64,000 nt of DNA from Russula earlei (lineage: Eukaryota; Basidiomycota; Agaricomycetes; Russulales; Russulaceae): NCBI GenBank assembly GCA_025769875.1, contig JAGFNK010000023.1, forward strand, positions 203,756 through 267,755, in the 5' to 3' direction. The notes beneath the pieces were generated by a model. The model was given only the letters and a program-made list of their open reading frames with translations. It had not been told where the DNA came from and ran no database searches. Position numbers and translations under genes: made by a program. This document shows positions 32,321 through 45,309 of the stretch, piece by piece. Every line of letters begins with the position of its first letter. Position 1 is the first letter of the stretch.

Positions 32321-34960
32321 TCACCTGAAGATTATTGCGACGGAGTTGGGACCGCTAGGAGGACCCGCGTTAACCTCAAGTTCCTGGCGGGACGCTACCA
32401 AGGCGGCGACGGCGTTGTTGGCGTTGTTGGCGGTGGCGGTGGCGGTGGCGGTGGTATTCAGACTAGGCGGTGTCTTGCCAGGGTGGTCTCCATGGAGAAC
32501 GGACTTATGTGGTTCCAGAATGGCGAATATCAACGCCGTCAAGCCAGTGACGAGGAACTGCGGAATGACTATGAAGATGTTATGTATGCCCTGATGGATG
32601 CAGAAAGACACGTGAGAGCAGCTTCAAGGATAGTTAGGGTCCACGAACCAGGATGATTCCTGCCTTCGCGTTAAGACTCCCTCGACCTGGCCTGCCTCCC
32701 CCATTCTGGACTGCATTCTCCCCAAGATCTGAGATATCCACCCAACTGCGACGTGCATCGATGTTTCCCATGAGACCTTGTCGGTCACCATCGCGTTCCA
32801 GGCTATCATCGTTACCATCGTCCTCGTCTTGCCCCTCGCCCACCCCGTCATTCACGTGATCATGAGCAGGCACAACGACCATTTCGTCGTCAGAATCTCC
32901 GCCCTCAACTGCGAAAAGTTCATCATGCTGTTGCAGTGGATGATGCGTGCTCGTATCTGCGAGAAGAATCGACTGGCTATCGTCGATGTCTTGTTCCCCC
33001 AAGTCAGGATCTGGGGATGTGTGAATTGCTTCGGCAAGCTGTTGGACCCTTTTGTGAGTGGCTGGTGGGTGAGCCAGATACGATGGAAGAAGCGCACCAA
33101 GGAAAACGGCGCCCATTGAGCGATTGCCCAAGGAAATCCGAGGAAGGTCATAAGCATGGTGGCGCCGGCGGCACTGCTCATGAAACTGCGTAGAAGTGTA
33201 TCGGTAACAGAAGCGTCCGCCCCGAGCTCTCACAAAGGATACACTCACAACGTTCCGAACATACAGAAAGCAAAAATTAGGTGGGACACGGCCCACAAGG
33301 TTGCTAGATGTATTTTACGTTGCCACCATCGTCTCGGAGGCCCGACATGCATGGGGTTCAACGAGGAAGCACTATCTCGTATAAGAAAAGGAGCTGAGAA
33401 GTTGGTAGCAAGTGCGAGCAGGGATGAAAATAATTGCGCTCGGGAGCCCAGGCGATTGCCTTCCGCCTCAATGTCTTCGATGTTGCCTTCGAAGGCGGAC
33501 AGAGGAAGTGAACGCTTGTACAAGTCACTGATGTACAACGTTGTGTAGAAGAGAATTGGAAACCATGCCGTCCATGCGCTGCAACGATGGGTCATGCGAC
33601 AAATTCATGAGGTGTGGCACAATGCGCACAAAAATTGAATAAGACACTGCAATGTCAGGGGTTCAATGAGCAGCTCACTTGCAGAAAAAGGTACAAGACG
33701 AACAATCTGACGGATGACTGGTGGTAAATTTCGTGCGTTGACCCAGAGATCGTTCATTTCTTCGCGGAAAGACTTGATGTTACTAGGACAAAGTGTTTAC
33801 CGATTCAATGAGGTGAAAATGAGAGAATCGTACCCCGATGCAAGGAGAATGCGCTCCTTTACAGCAGTTATAGTAGTAAGGTGCGTTCCAATGAGAAGGA
33901 TGGAGCCAATAACGGACAGGACCTCTAACTCAGTCCGTCCGAAGAATGGTAGTAACGACGGCATATTAATGCCCCCGCTGTCTTTATTCAGCACACAAAA
34001 AGCAACGAGGACAGCCATTTGACACAACACTCACAAGAAAAACCCACCCACACTTCCAATTCCCAACATGATTGCTGCCCAAGCATTTCCTGTTGCTTGT
34101 TCATCACGGGGCAGAGTGTCTACGAGAAGGGCACGGTCGACGGCTTGCACTAGTTGCCTTGTCAGATTGTTCGATAGGGAAAGAACTTATGAGAACTCAC
34201 CGGCATTTATGCTAAAGTCAATGCAGTATATCGACAAGACTGCGAGCCAGATGGTCAGAATGTTGTTCTGAAAAAAGAGTAATTAATGATCTACAGTATT
34301 TGCGTATCTGAAAGGAGTGATCAATACAGCAGGAGATCCCCATGTTGTGATAATAGATGCGAAATTTCGAGTGAACCCAAGGAGAAGAAGTGATGCCGAG
34401 CAGAGGGCTACGCCTACGACGATAAAAGGTCTCCTTCGGCCGAACCTGGACTTGGAGTTGTCGGCCATGACACCTGGGCAGAAATCAGCCAACGGGGGGG
34501 TGGTGGAAGGCAAGTGGGTCAAGCAGACCGATGAGTGGCTGAACGATGAGACCGGAGAGAGGTCCGGCGAGAAAGACAAGGGCCATTAGGGATTTCGAGA
34601 GGCCGAGGGAGATAAGGTATGGAGAAGCTATACAACTTCCGTGTCACACACATCGGAATCGAATCAGGTGTCTCTCTGCTATGACTGCTCACCGTAGGCC
34701 ATTTCGATGGACCACGTCACCTGCATACCCGCGAGCCCAACGGTGAGGGCAGGGAAGCGCGCCCAAGGGGGTCCGAGGATTTTAGCAACGCCAGCCCATT
34801 GTGCAGAGCCCTCCGACGCTGCCTCGTCGGCTACTTGGAGGGCACTAAAGCCTGTCATGTTGTCAAGTAGCGCGCCAGTGCTGTCGGCGAAGACGCGGAA
34901 GGAAATGTTGTTGCACGACGGGCAGGGAAGGGATAAGTCGAGTCTACCAAGTGCTGCCAT
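32321..34960 (-). CDS. Sucrose-transporter-like MFS/GPH carrier
   Basis: Twelve-helix sugar/proton symporter resembling plant and fungal sucrose or alpha-glucoside carriers. The N-terminal loop is followed by VGLAGMQVTWSIEMAYG, then SLGLSKSLMALVFLAGPLSG, LIVQPLI, and the hallmark cytosolic loop ADNSKSRFGRRRPFIVVG. Later come the AVDRALLVDTLP-type segment, GNINMPSLLPFFG, FAWTAWFPILFYTTLYISDL, and IPQFLVTGLTALIFAILEP before a C-terminal tail. The C-terminal loop holds an Ala/Thr and Ala/Asn repeat encoded by a GGCGGT/GTTGTTGGC minisatellite (about 32412-32456). Short introns split it into about nine exons; not every boundary was fixed. The stop is at 32321-32323. Confidence 0.85.
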
Positions 34961-35128
34961 AAATTATATTACTTATGTAATTTTATTCTCTGCTAAGTCG
35001 GCCATGACGTAACACGAGTGAACAGTGTATTGACATGAAACCGAATGCACATGACATGATGTATCAAAAGAGTGTATAGAAAACGCGAAACGACAACCCT
35101 AAAGTCAAGCCGACCAGGCAGGCAAGCA

Positions 35129-36397
35129 TCACAACTCGACTAGCCTTCGTTGTCCTCTGGCCAGGGGCTGTCTTTCCCCTCCACCGCCGACAAGCATGGC
35201 GACCCAACCGAATAAGGCCATCACGAAACGCATCAACCACGCTGCATCTCCGGCTACTCCAAAGCCTGTGCCCATCTGCATCACGAAAGCCAGGTCGACA
35301 GCCACGGCTGGATTACCTGCTGGAGCATCAGGTCGACGCTGCTCACGGGCATCGGACGCTACCATGGCCCAAGCAGGTTGCGAACTTCCTTCGGTAGACA
35401 CGACCTCCTCGAGCCGAGCTGTCCGCCAAAGAGGTGAAGAGGTCGGGGACGGGGGAAGAGGAACGAGCCAGGGCTTTTCAATCGCCTCCGACTGAGTAGC
35501 TCGGGGCAGGGCGCACCTGTCCTCGGCCATGAGAACGTCCTCGTTGATGTCCACCAGCACGCCAGTGGGTGGATAAGATGCTTGAGGGGATCCCCTATCC
35601 AAAACAGGGCCCACGTCCGGGGCCCTTCCTTGCGTGGCTGTCTTTTCATCAGCGTGGCCTGATGCTACCTCTCCTGGACATAATGGCGGCTTTTTTACTT
35701 CTCTTCGGCTCACGAGGAACCCGCGGACGACATAGAAAGCGTAGAGAACCGCAGCCAAGCTGATGAAGGTGTACATAGCGAGGAGGGAAGTGAGCGAGAG
35801 TCGAGTCAATACGCGTGCCGACTCCCAGGGCGAAAGAGAAGTAAACGTCAATTCGGAAGGAGGTAGTTCTTCCGTGTCAACCGCATGCGCAGAAATGTCT
35901 ACATTATTTGTGGGCTCATCAGAGAAAGTTCCCTCAATGTCGTCGAGGTGGCTTGAGCCACCTAGCATTTCTCGCAGGCTTTGAACCTCTGGAGGGAACC
36001 CGTTCTCAGTGCCTTCGAGCGGCACGAGGGCTTTGATGGCGCCTCCATCGAGCTGGGAAAGAACAGCTTGCTGGCCTTCATCAGAGATTAAATGGATATC
36101 AACGTGGTCCTGGGTGAAGCCGAAAGGGTCAAACGTGGATTGCCTAAGAAGATCTATGAAAAAGGTGGTAGGCATGGATGGAAATATCTAGACGAACTTT
36201 GTGCGTTCCTCGAAGATAGCTTTGATTGCACTTTGGACCCCAGCTGGCTGGGAATGATCACTGGAGGGTGCCCATACATCAGCTGTGAACAACACGTGGC
36301 AAGGTTCAACGTTGAACACGTACGAAACAGGGACTATAGGACGAGCGGTAACGACCAGCGCCAAGAGAGAGAAGGAGACGAGCAGCGTATGTGGCAT
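35129..36397 (-). CDS. Unknown secreted/single-pass membrane protein
   Basis: No known domain was recognised. Exon 1 (36397 to about 36193) starts MPHTLLVSFSLLALVVTARP, a signal peptide, followed by EPCHVLFTADVWAP and AGVQSAIKAIFEERTKF. After an intron ending near 36153 the body reads STFDPFGFTQDHVDIHLIS, an acidic Ser/Glu-rich stretch, one strong transmembrane helix (LLAMYTFISLAAVLYAFYVV, about residue 200), then a basic/Pro-rich tail and a second hydrophobic segment WLMRFVMALFGWVAMLVG near the C-terminus. The phase at the single intron does not match cleanly, so either the junction or one base is off. Total about 400 residues. Its 5' end lies about 600 bases from the DUF3684 gene, which is divergent. 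Confidence 0.55.
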
Positions 36398-36996
36398 CGT
36401 ACACGGTATGTGTTGTACAAAGAGCGGGAGGGATGCACAACGCCAACAGAGAAAAAGAAAGAAACCAACGCGGATCGGATGACTTTAAATTGATCGACAC
36501 TGACACAAGCATGGTTGGGCCATCCGACCGGAACGGATCTGCGTTAGACTCAGTCTACCACCCGTTTACGTTTACGAAATCCTGGTATTGAGTGATCTGT
36601 GAGGCTCCGTTGTAGGGCTCGATTGTGACGGTTAGCGTGGTTGTGATCCTCCCACGGGCTGCGCACACGTAAACGGATGCCGCATGGATGGGCGTCCATT
36701 TCATCGACTCGACCTTTTGTCGCATTTGCTCTTACTGAACCCACCCTCGTATTGTGTTCCGAACACTGCGCCTACACCTACTGCCGTTTATACGATAGCT
36801 TTCTGGTATCAGCATCATAGTCGAGTTCGCGCCGGCTTGTCGCTCTGAAAGCAACGACCATCCTCCAACTCCTTGTGACCGGCCGGACCCTTCTCTCTAA
36901 ATATGGCCAGCTCCAAAAAAGCTCTGGTGTGTGGATGGAATTGGCAACTATACGCGGAGCGTTACACTGACGCTTTTCCCACCGTAATAGTGGGCC
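36398..36996. promoter_or_regulatory. Divergent promoter region upstream of the DUF3684 gene
   Basis: No gene is seen. This 600-base gap separates divergent start codons and must hold both promoters. No motif was recognised. Confidence 0.35.
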
Positions 36997-39900
36997 ATGG
37001 GGCATGATGAGACTGTAGAAGTGAATCAACGAGCTCTCATCGACAAGGTCCTAGCACGTTATTCGGGTGAATTTACGGGTCAGTCCCGTTTCCACACGCC
37101 CTTGGGTGGCTGTTTTAGACATGACATTGGTGAAATGTAGTGTTTCGTGAGCTTCTTCAGAACTCGGATGACGCTGGGTCACGTTCGGTCGAGATTCGGT
37201 TTGAAACCGAAGAGTATATGTCCAGAGAGAAAGACGGAGATCTCCCATCAGACAATCTCGAGCAAAAGGATCTCCCAGACTTGAAAACAGCCGTGGAATG
37301 TAGTCTTCTCCGTTCTGACTGGTGTGTTCTTATAGTGGTTTCCAATCCGTACAGGTGCACCAATGGACTTTCAAGAACAACGGCATGACTTTCAGAAACG
37401 AGGATTGGAATCGCCTCAAGAAGATCGGTCCGTGGATATTCACTCTTACCACTGTCGGCCTCTCATGTGGCTTTAGCTGAAGGTAATCCTGACGAAGAGA
37501 AGATTGGTGCCTTTGGCGTGGGTGGGTCGAGCATCATGTTGAAACTATCAACTTACTTACACACCGTGTCTACAGGCTTCTACAGCCTGTTCTCCGTAAC
37601 CGAGGAGCCCTGGGTTACCTCAGGAGGTCCGCCGACACCATTCTGACAGAACCGTCTCCGTTTCACTCACACACACCAGGCCAATGGATGAACTTTTATT
37701 GGAAGGACAAAAAGGATCAGGTTGGCCGTCTTGATACACCTGTTTGGAATTCATACTGACAACACTTTATCAGCTTTTCGCTCGTCGCGGGACTGTACCA
37801 CCTTCAATAGATAACGTGGCTGATCCATGGACCACTTTTCAAATGACTCTTAGGGAGCCCGGACCTATACCACCTGCTTTTGACTTTACTCGCTTCTTGG
37901 TTTCTTCTATCACATTCATGACGCACCTTTCGGAGGTCAGCGTATACTTTGATGATAAGTGTCTCGTCAGGTTGTCCAAGGTTTCAGGCGTGCCAAAGGA
38001 AGTCCCGATGCTGAAGGGTCTCAAGAGTACAAGCCATGAGAGCATGATGAATGTTAGGTCGATTCAAAAAACGCGTGAGTTCTGTTGCAGATCCGGAAAG
38101 AATTCATCTGTATCGCTTCTTTGACAGCTCTTCGAATCGAGGCCGAAGTTGTTCGATGGGTGTACACTGTTGGCACACAAAAACCTTCCGCTGCATCTAA
38201 GGCTGCTGAACTGATGACAATGTCCCAACAAGCTGGCGGATTCTTCTCGTCACTTTTCGCTGGGTTTAGAGGACCCTCGACGCCCCAGAGGGTGCCAACG
38301 CCGGTGCCCGTGGTACCCAAGACGGAGATCAACCTTTTAGAAGCACATTCTTCCAACGTTGAATTGACTATCTTCGCTGCAAATGTCGACGTACGGCTCA
38401 ATAAGAAAATGACAGCAGAACTGCAACGCGCGACCAAGAAGAACCCTCCTAGCAGACTGCGATACGAGTTGATTTATGTAGGTTCTACTGTTGTGGAATG
38501 TCCTCTCGAATCGATTCTGACTTCATTGCTCAGACAGGGAAAGACGAGTATGATTCAAGTGTCAAAGCGGAGGAGAAAGCGACATATGCTACCGGGAGCG
38601 TGTTTCAAGGACTTCGGGCTGATCTTGAAGGGTTCGTCGCATCTCTTAGAAAAAATAACACAATTCATTCTTTACACAGGACTGGTTCTGCTCGTGTTTT
38701 CATTGTAAGTGGATTTAGTAACTTTTCTTTTTGAGAAATTTATTCCTGTAGGGTCATTCAACGGGACAAACGACCGGTATCGGAGGGCATATGGCTACGC
38801 GGTTTATTCCAACAGTAGAACGCGAGTCAATTGACCTGGTGTACGTCTGTTTTCCACTCTTATATCTGTATTGACAGATGATTCCTCTTACTCCAGTGAC
38901 CGCAACGTGGCAGGTCAGCAGCTTCCCTCTCCTCATGTACCAATCCTAATTTCCATGCACAGTCTGGAATAAAGAGCTTCTTTACGTCGGAGGCTTCCTC
39001 GCGCGTTCCGCCTACGAGCTCGAACTAGACGGCATCAAGAAACGGTGGGAAAGCGCTGCCGCGGCTAAAGGCCCAGGTGGACTTCCCTGACGAGGTAGTT
39101 CAGGCCGAGCTTCGGGGACGCGTTCTTCACGCGCTGAAATTCTTTACGTTCCATCCCTCCACCCCATCTCCCGTGGTATCAGACTCCATGGAAGATGCCT
39201 TCTTTGCTTGCGCATCCACCCATCCTTTCTCGATCATTTCCTCAGAAGGGGTGCGAAGTGCCAGCCAAGTCCACTTCCCGGATCCCGAGTTTTCCAGCTT
39301 TCTCAAACGTCTTCCCATAATCTCCGAAGACATTGTCGACGGTGCGAAGACTATGATCGCTGCGCTCCGTGCCCGTGGGATGTTAAAGAACATAACGTTT
39401 GTGGACGTGCTCAACGAACTTCGCTTGCGACCACTTTCTGAGTCAGAAGCTGTGGCATGTCTCAAGTGGTGGGTTGGTGTCACCAGGCAAGGAAACAACC
39501 CCAACCTCCCTCAAGGAAGGTCACAGCTCCTAGATGCGTTGGTGATATCAACTAATGGGCCTCGTGAGAGGGTCATGAAGTTATCGGACGCTCGAACTTT
39601 CTTAAATCCTAGAACCGGTGGAGCAATTATTCCTGCCGACGGGCCTCTGCCAAGTACTCTACTCCCTATCAGTATCACCAAGTCGTTTGACCCAGACGTC
39701 CTCGCATCTAACTTTCCTTGGAAGCCGTTATCTATCGTTGACTGGCTCGCCCATGTGATTGACCCGAAGGTGGCTGCTGCCAACGTGGAATTCGATGTTA
39801 CACACTCCCCACCTTGGGCAGAACGGGTCTTGACTGTGTTGTCTCGAGCTTGGTCAACTCTAGGTAGAACAGCCCAAGAAGATGTCATCAAGATGTTGAA

Positions 39901-42900
39901 GCCAAGGGCTTGCATCCCAACATCGAGTGGCTTGAAGATCCCAGACGAAGCTTACTTTTCCAGCGTAAACTTGTTCAAGGACCTTCCCATTGTTACAATG
40001 CCATCTGGAACGGCTGTCAAGGGCCCGTTAGAGAAGGTGTTACAATCACTTGGTGTACGCAAGCACGTAGAATTACAAATTGTTTTCGACAGGTCTGTCT
40101 CGTCCCACTCTCGTGGTCAATTTACCCAATTTGGTTACAGGATGATCAAAACGGGAGACTGGACAACCTTTGACCTTGTCAAGTACCTGGTGTCCATTCA
40201 ATCAACTCTGACAGAGGATGAGATTGAACGTTTACGACATACACCAGCGTTTCCAAAAGAGGGTGCGGGAAAGGAACAATCGGTTCTTGGTTCAACTCGG
40301 AAGATTAAACGTCATAAGGCCATGGAGCTCTATGAGCCGATTGACATATTTCGTGAGCTTCGCCTGCCGATTTTTGACTGGGGTGCCGATAATCGATGGA
40401 AACCAACTTCTGATGAAGGCAAGTACTTGTGTTAGACCGCGACGGTATGCCTGAGTAACACATTGGTCGAGCAGCCAAATTCCTTTTCTCTTTGGGTCTA
40501 AGGCGTGCACCGCCCTTGTTAGACATTCTCCATATTGCTGCCTCAGATAATCCCACTGTACGGACAAAGGCCCTAACGTTCTTCCTGGACAACTTGTCGG
40601 TCAAGTACTCCGATTATGACCCCCAGAATTTCCGGGATCTTGCTTTCGTCCCTGCGGTGCGTGGGTCGGAGAGACTATTGGCAAAACCATTCGAGGTAAG
40701 AGATGTATCCCCATTACAAACTTTCTTCATATAAACGACTTCATGTCAGCTATACGCGAGCCCTGAGTGGGCGGCATTAGGTTTCGCTGTAGTGGATCCG
40801 CTGCTTCATGGCGGTACAACAAGCCTGAGCAAGCTCAAACTCCGCAACCACCCCCCAACTTCCGATCTCGTCATCCGTTTGGTGAGACTCCCACCGGCAG
40901 ATGAGGCAACGGCACGCCAGTGGTTCGAAGTTTTATCTGGCCGTGTTCCAGGTAAGTCCTTCCACTTATAGCGACATTGAACTCACTCACTCCCCTGTAG
41001 AGTTTTCTCAAGCTGAACTACGGAAGCTCTCGGAGACGCCATTCGTACCTGTCATGCCCATGGGACAAAAGGGTACTGTCCGGAGATTACCACCCACTCA
41101 GTGCTACTTCTCTGGAATAGGAGGTTCGGAGCTCCATTCGAAGTTATTTGCCTTCGTAGATTTTGGCGCCCGTGCAAATGCATTCCTAACAGCCTGTGGT
41201 ACCCGACAAGAGCCATCCGTTGAGGAGATTGCTCAGATATTGCTAGGAGACCCACAGCGGATCTATCAGCTCGCCGATGGCAGAGACAAGTGAGTGTAGA
41301 TCAAGCTTAGCTTATGAAGCATGGTATCAGATAATCTTTTATTAGCTACCTTCTCGAACTTCGTAATCTTGCGGTGAATAAGCGACTCCTTTCAAAGGCA
41401 ACGATTGCACGCATGAAACGGTCGAACGTGCTTCTTGGATTGCGCCGCAAGAAACGCGGCGGCAAGACTTCGAGCGAGGGGGACGAGGATGACTGGGACT
41501 TCGAGGATGACTTGCTTCCGCCCAATAAGGTAGCCATTGCAGATGATACCAACGCATTTCAACTTTTCGGTGATCGCATCTTCTGCGCACCGCAAGAAGA
41601 CATTTTGGAGGGTGCGTGGACCAGTGGTTTCGGACTTGATGCACTGCTCATCTCTTATCAGAACTGTATGTTTTCCTTGGCTCCCTACGGCTCAGCGCCC
41701 TAGTCAGGGAGGACTACAGGACAACGGTTGAAGTTCCCTACTCGAAAATTGGGGCCGAAACTAGACATCTAATCCTAGAACGTCTCCCTCTTTTCCTTCA
41801 CGAGCATCCGCAATCTCGCACTAAAGTCTCGTTCAATTGGCTGAATGAAGAGAAGAACTTCATCGTTAAAGTGTTTGGAAAGCTCTCGGTCACGAAGTCC
41901 TTACAACATGGAGATACCCGCCACTCTGAAAATAATGAGGCCTCCGCCGTCGCCAAACGAGAAAGCAAGGGGCCGATCGAGCTCTGGCTTGCTGGAAATA
42001 CGCAAGTGGACATGTATGAGTGAGTATGTTCGTGACTACCATTTTCGTTTTTTGATAGCTTCTAGGGTTTCGACCTCTTTATGCCGATTCATCTTCGAGT
42101 CACCCAAGGCCAATGATGCACTATTATTCATGACCATCCTTTCGACGGACTTGAAAGCCTCTTAAACGACGGGGATATAATGGTGCCTTCGTACTACCGT
42201 TTTTTATCTTCCTCGGATGTTGACTTTTTTAATCTCCACCACTAGTGGACAGGATTTTACGACAGCAGAAGGCTGAGCGCGAAGCAGCCGAGAGGGCATT
42301 AACTGAGAAGGCACTAGCTGAGAAGGCATTGAGGGACTGAGCCAAGGGCTGCGTTAACCTCAAACTTATCAGAAACGGTGCAAGATATGCAGACGAAAAC
42401 CCTGATCCCGCAACCAAAGATCCCCCCACCCACCCCAACCCCTGCAGCAGAAGATCCCGCCGATTCCACCAACATCATCGACCCCATCGACTCCACCGAC
42501 CCCCCCGGCCCCAAGCGGTACAGCGACAGCAGCGCCGTCACCACCAGCAAGTGCCGCCACCACCAATCCTGAGCCAGATGTGAAACGCCCACGCCCGACT
42601 TCAGCGATTGCTGAAATTGGGCGCTTTTTTACGCCCTAATCGGTCAGATACTTCCTCACCCAGACCGACTTCAACTTCAAACAAGGCCGAAGACGTGTTG
42701 TCGTCGTCGTTATCATCATCATCATCAAATCCAGTCCCTTCCACTGGCAAGAGAGACATCTCGCCAGCGCCGAACCCGGATATGCCCGGAGCGGCTTCCT
42801 TGTCGGCAAGCCAAGCACCATCAAGAACACTCGTCCGTTCTCCTCAGCCAGGCTCTCGTATCACTCCACTAAGTAACATCGGTATGTTATTCGAGTTTGA

Positions 42901-43717
42901 TATCATGGCGTCATCTCAGATTTCACGCTACCCAGCAAGCAATATCGACATGGCCATCAGGGCATGCGCGCCTGAGAGGAGCCATCTACTAAGGAATCGA
43001 AAGGAGATGCACATGGTGAAGGAGTCCCTGAATGATGGATACTGTGATGTTTCTGGCCGGTCAGACGACCTGGACCTCGTAGGCAGGTGTTCACCTTGTC
43101 GCGTGATTTCTTATTCCCTCATCGATGGAATCCACAGGTAGCATGGGTGGTGTGAGGATTTACGCGACACAAGGTGAGACTCCTTTACCCCAACTACAGT
43201 AAAAACTTAGTTCCGAGCCCTAACTGTAGACCTTCCTGACCGCGACTCGCTCGTTCAACGCAAACGCGAGGTGGTCGCCCGCTTCCTTTATGTCCTCGAC
43301 CCGCTTGTGTCTGTCTATAAGATTCCGAAGACGAGCTTGCACGTTTTCGCTGATAAGGAAGGGCAGCTTGTTGCTTTCAACCGAAACGGAAGTTTATTTG
43401 TGAATTTACGATATTACGAGGCCTGGCGTACGTCCTGAGTTTCTGTGCTTCTCCAACGTTCGAACTTATTTGGGGGCTGTCAGATGACCGCGATGTCCAA
43501 CAAAGTGATCTCAGCAGGGCCTTGATCTCCTGGTCCGTGTTGGCAAAATTTTCATCCGCCTGGCTGATGGTACTTCACTAGGTATTTCACCCTGGCGCAC
43601 GAGATTGCCCACAATCTCATTCATCCCCACAATTCGGAACACGAGTTCTACTTCTCTGCTATCTGCGAGGCATATCTCGTGCCTTTATGCAAGTTGTTGT
43701 CTGATTCAGATGGATGA
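36997..43717 (+). CDS. Giant sacsin-like GHKL-ATPase protein (DUF3684) with a C-terminal HEIAH motif
   Basis: Very large protein (roughly 1,700 residues) of the fungal DUF3684 family; role unknown. The N-terminal HSP90/sacsin-type ATP-binding domain shows VFRELLQNSDDAGSRSVEI (the Asn-box with catalytic Glu), VHQWTFKNNGMTFRNEDW and the glycine motif IGAFGVG/FYSLFSVTEEP. The DUF3684 body includes FDFTRFLVSSITFMTHL, SELELDG-like blocks, QVDFPDEVVQAELRGRVLHA, SIVDWLAHVIDPK and LRLPIFDWGADNRW. A Ser/Pro-rich linker (42.4-42.9 kb) leads to LVQRKREVVARFLYVLDPL, SLHVFADKEGQLVAFNRNGS, LFVNLRYYEAW and YFTLAHEIAHNLIHPHNS, EHEFYFSAICEAYL. HEIAH (43598-43612) is a zinc-peptidase-type motif. About 20 short introns. 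Frame lesions: near 39067 (extra A), near 42163 (extra base) and near 42340. Confidence 0.85.
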
Positions 43718-44241
43718 TATTGATAGAGGCACGACCAGTCGGAGACATGTGTATCGAACAATAAATGAAGGGCTTTCCGGATAGACATGAATGCACAGCG
43801 TCATCATAATAACCCGTTAGTGATCTTCAGTTGTCATTCTGCAATTCTCAGGCAGAGGATAAAAGGGTGGTAGCTGCGTGTCATTCCCCATCCAGTGACG
43901 GGAATTGATAGAGAGTAATAATCTAAAGCTACTAATATTGTAGTCTGCGTTCACCACCACTTTCTCGATTGCAAGTGCGACAGCGGAGCTGCGTCATTCG
44001 CGAATGGACTTTTCATACCCTCGCCATCGCTCACTGCTTCCCAAACGAACGCCAAAGGGTACAGGCTATTCCAGCCAACAGATTAGTAGTCTACCTCAGA
44101 GTCAGGATACCCTCATCATGTTGAATTGCCGATCAAACGTGCGACTGCGGCTAAGTAGCCCCCAAACGCGTGTTATGTAATCGAAGGGGCGTCGCATACG
44201 CGTCGTCACTCCCAAGCCACAACAAGTCAACGATAACCACC
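43718..44241. promoter_or_regulatory. Intergenic, promoter of proteasome beta-4
   Basis: About 520 bases between the DUF3684 stop and the next start. No Rpn4-type proteasome element was recognised on either strand. Confidence 0.4.
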
Positions 44242-45010
44242 ATGGAATGTTCGTTTGCGCTTACCGGAAAGGACTATGTTCTCGTCGCCGCAGACACCAC
44301 GGCATCCCGCTCTATCGTGAAAATGAAAGTCGACGAGGACAAGATCAAAACTCTCAGTCCCCATCTTTTAATGGCATACTCTGGAGAGTCAGGTTCGTCT
44401 CCACGCATCGCACGGACTGCAACTACAGCTTAGGTCCCTTTCCTGTGTAGGTGACACCATCCAGTTTGCTGAATTCATAGAACGAAACATCAGGCTTTAC
44501 CACATACGCAACCTCTATCCACTCCGTCCACAGTCTGCCGCCTCTTGGATCCGTCGGTCACTGGCAGAATCATTGCGCTCCCGCTCGCCCTACACAGTCA
44601 ACCTCCTTATCGGCGGATTTGACACGGCAGACGAGTCGCCACATTTGTACTGGGTCGACTATCTCGGTACTATTGCCTCGGTGCCTTTTGCCGCCCATGG
44701 ATACGGAAGTTATTTCGCGCTTAGCTTATTGGACCGGTGAGCAAATCATCTGATTGTGGTGCTACTTGTTTCGTGTACTAGATCATGGATCCTCTCCCCT
44801 TATCACCCCGAGCGCATTCTCTCGAGGGTTCAATCAATCGCTAATTGAGCGTTGTGGTTTAGATACCACAACCCTGAGGGTTCATTGGAAGAGGGTCTCG
44901 AAGTCCTTCGACGGGCGATAAATGAGACCGCACAGCGGTTGGTAGTTGCTCCAGGAAACTATATCGTGAAGGTGGTCGATAAGGACGGAGTACGGGAAAT
45001 CAAGCTGTAG
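44242..45010 (+). CDS. PRE1: 20S proteasome subunit beta-4 (PSMB2/PRE1 type)
   Basis: Non-catalytic beta-ring subunit of the 20S proteasome. Starts MECSFALTGKDYVLVAADTT, without the processed Thr1 propeptide of catalytic betas, as expected. Then MKVDEDKIKTLSPHLLMAYS, GDTIQFAEFIERNIRLYHIR, SWIRRSLAESLRSRSPYTVN, LLIGGFDTADESPHLYWVDY, LGTIASVPFAAHGYGSYF, LEEGLEVLRRAINETAQRLV, and VKVVDKDGVREIKL then stop. Introns 44393-44450 and 44737-44862 are GT-AG with matching phase. About 195 residues, normal for the family. No frame lesion. Confidence 0.95.
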
Positions 45011-45309
45011 CCGTGTAGCTGACTCTCAAAGGCAATATCATTGATGCTACAGTGCAAACCATGAGAAACCTGTTCAACCAAAATTGACGTCGATGATCAC
45101 AGGTGATACTACACATCCACATCTAACTCAAGATTGTAGCTATGAGACCTCTGTGGCGAGTGACATACATAGTACCGGCAATCAATCTGTCCGAGCCGAG
45201 CTCATTGCCCCGTGTCAATGCATCCCAAGGCAGATATTAAGGGGCATTGCCATATTCTTAAGAAGCGAGCCATGTCGTTTTATTGTTGACCGGAGAATAT
45301 TAATCAAAC

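Noticed and set aside
32412..32456. GGCGGT/GTTGTTGGC repeat as a separate minisatellite locus
   Set aside because: It is in frame inside the C-terminal loop of the sugar transporter and encodes an Ala/Thr/Asn stretch, so it is treated as part of that gene.
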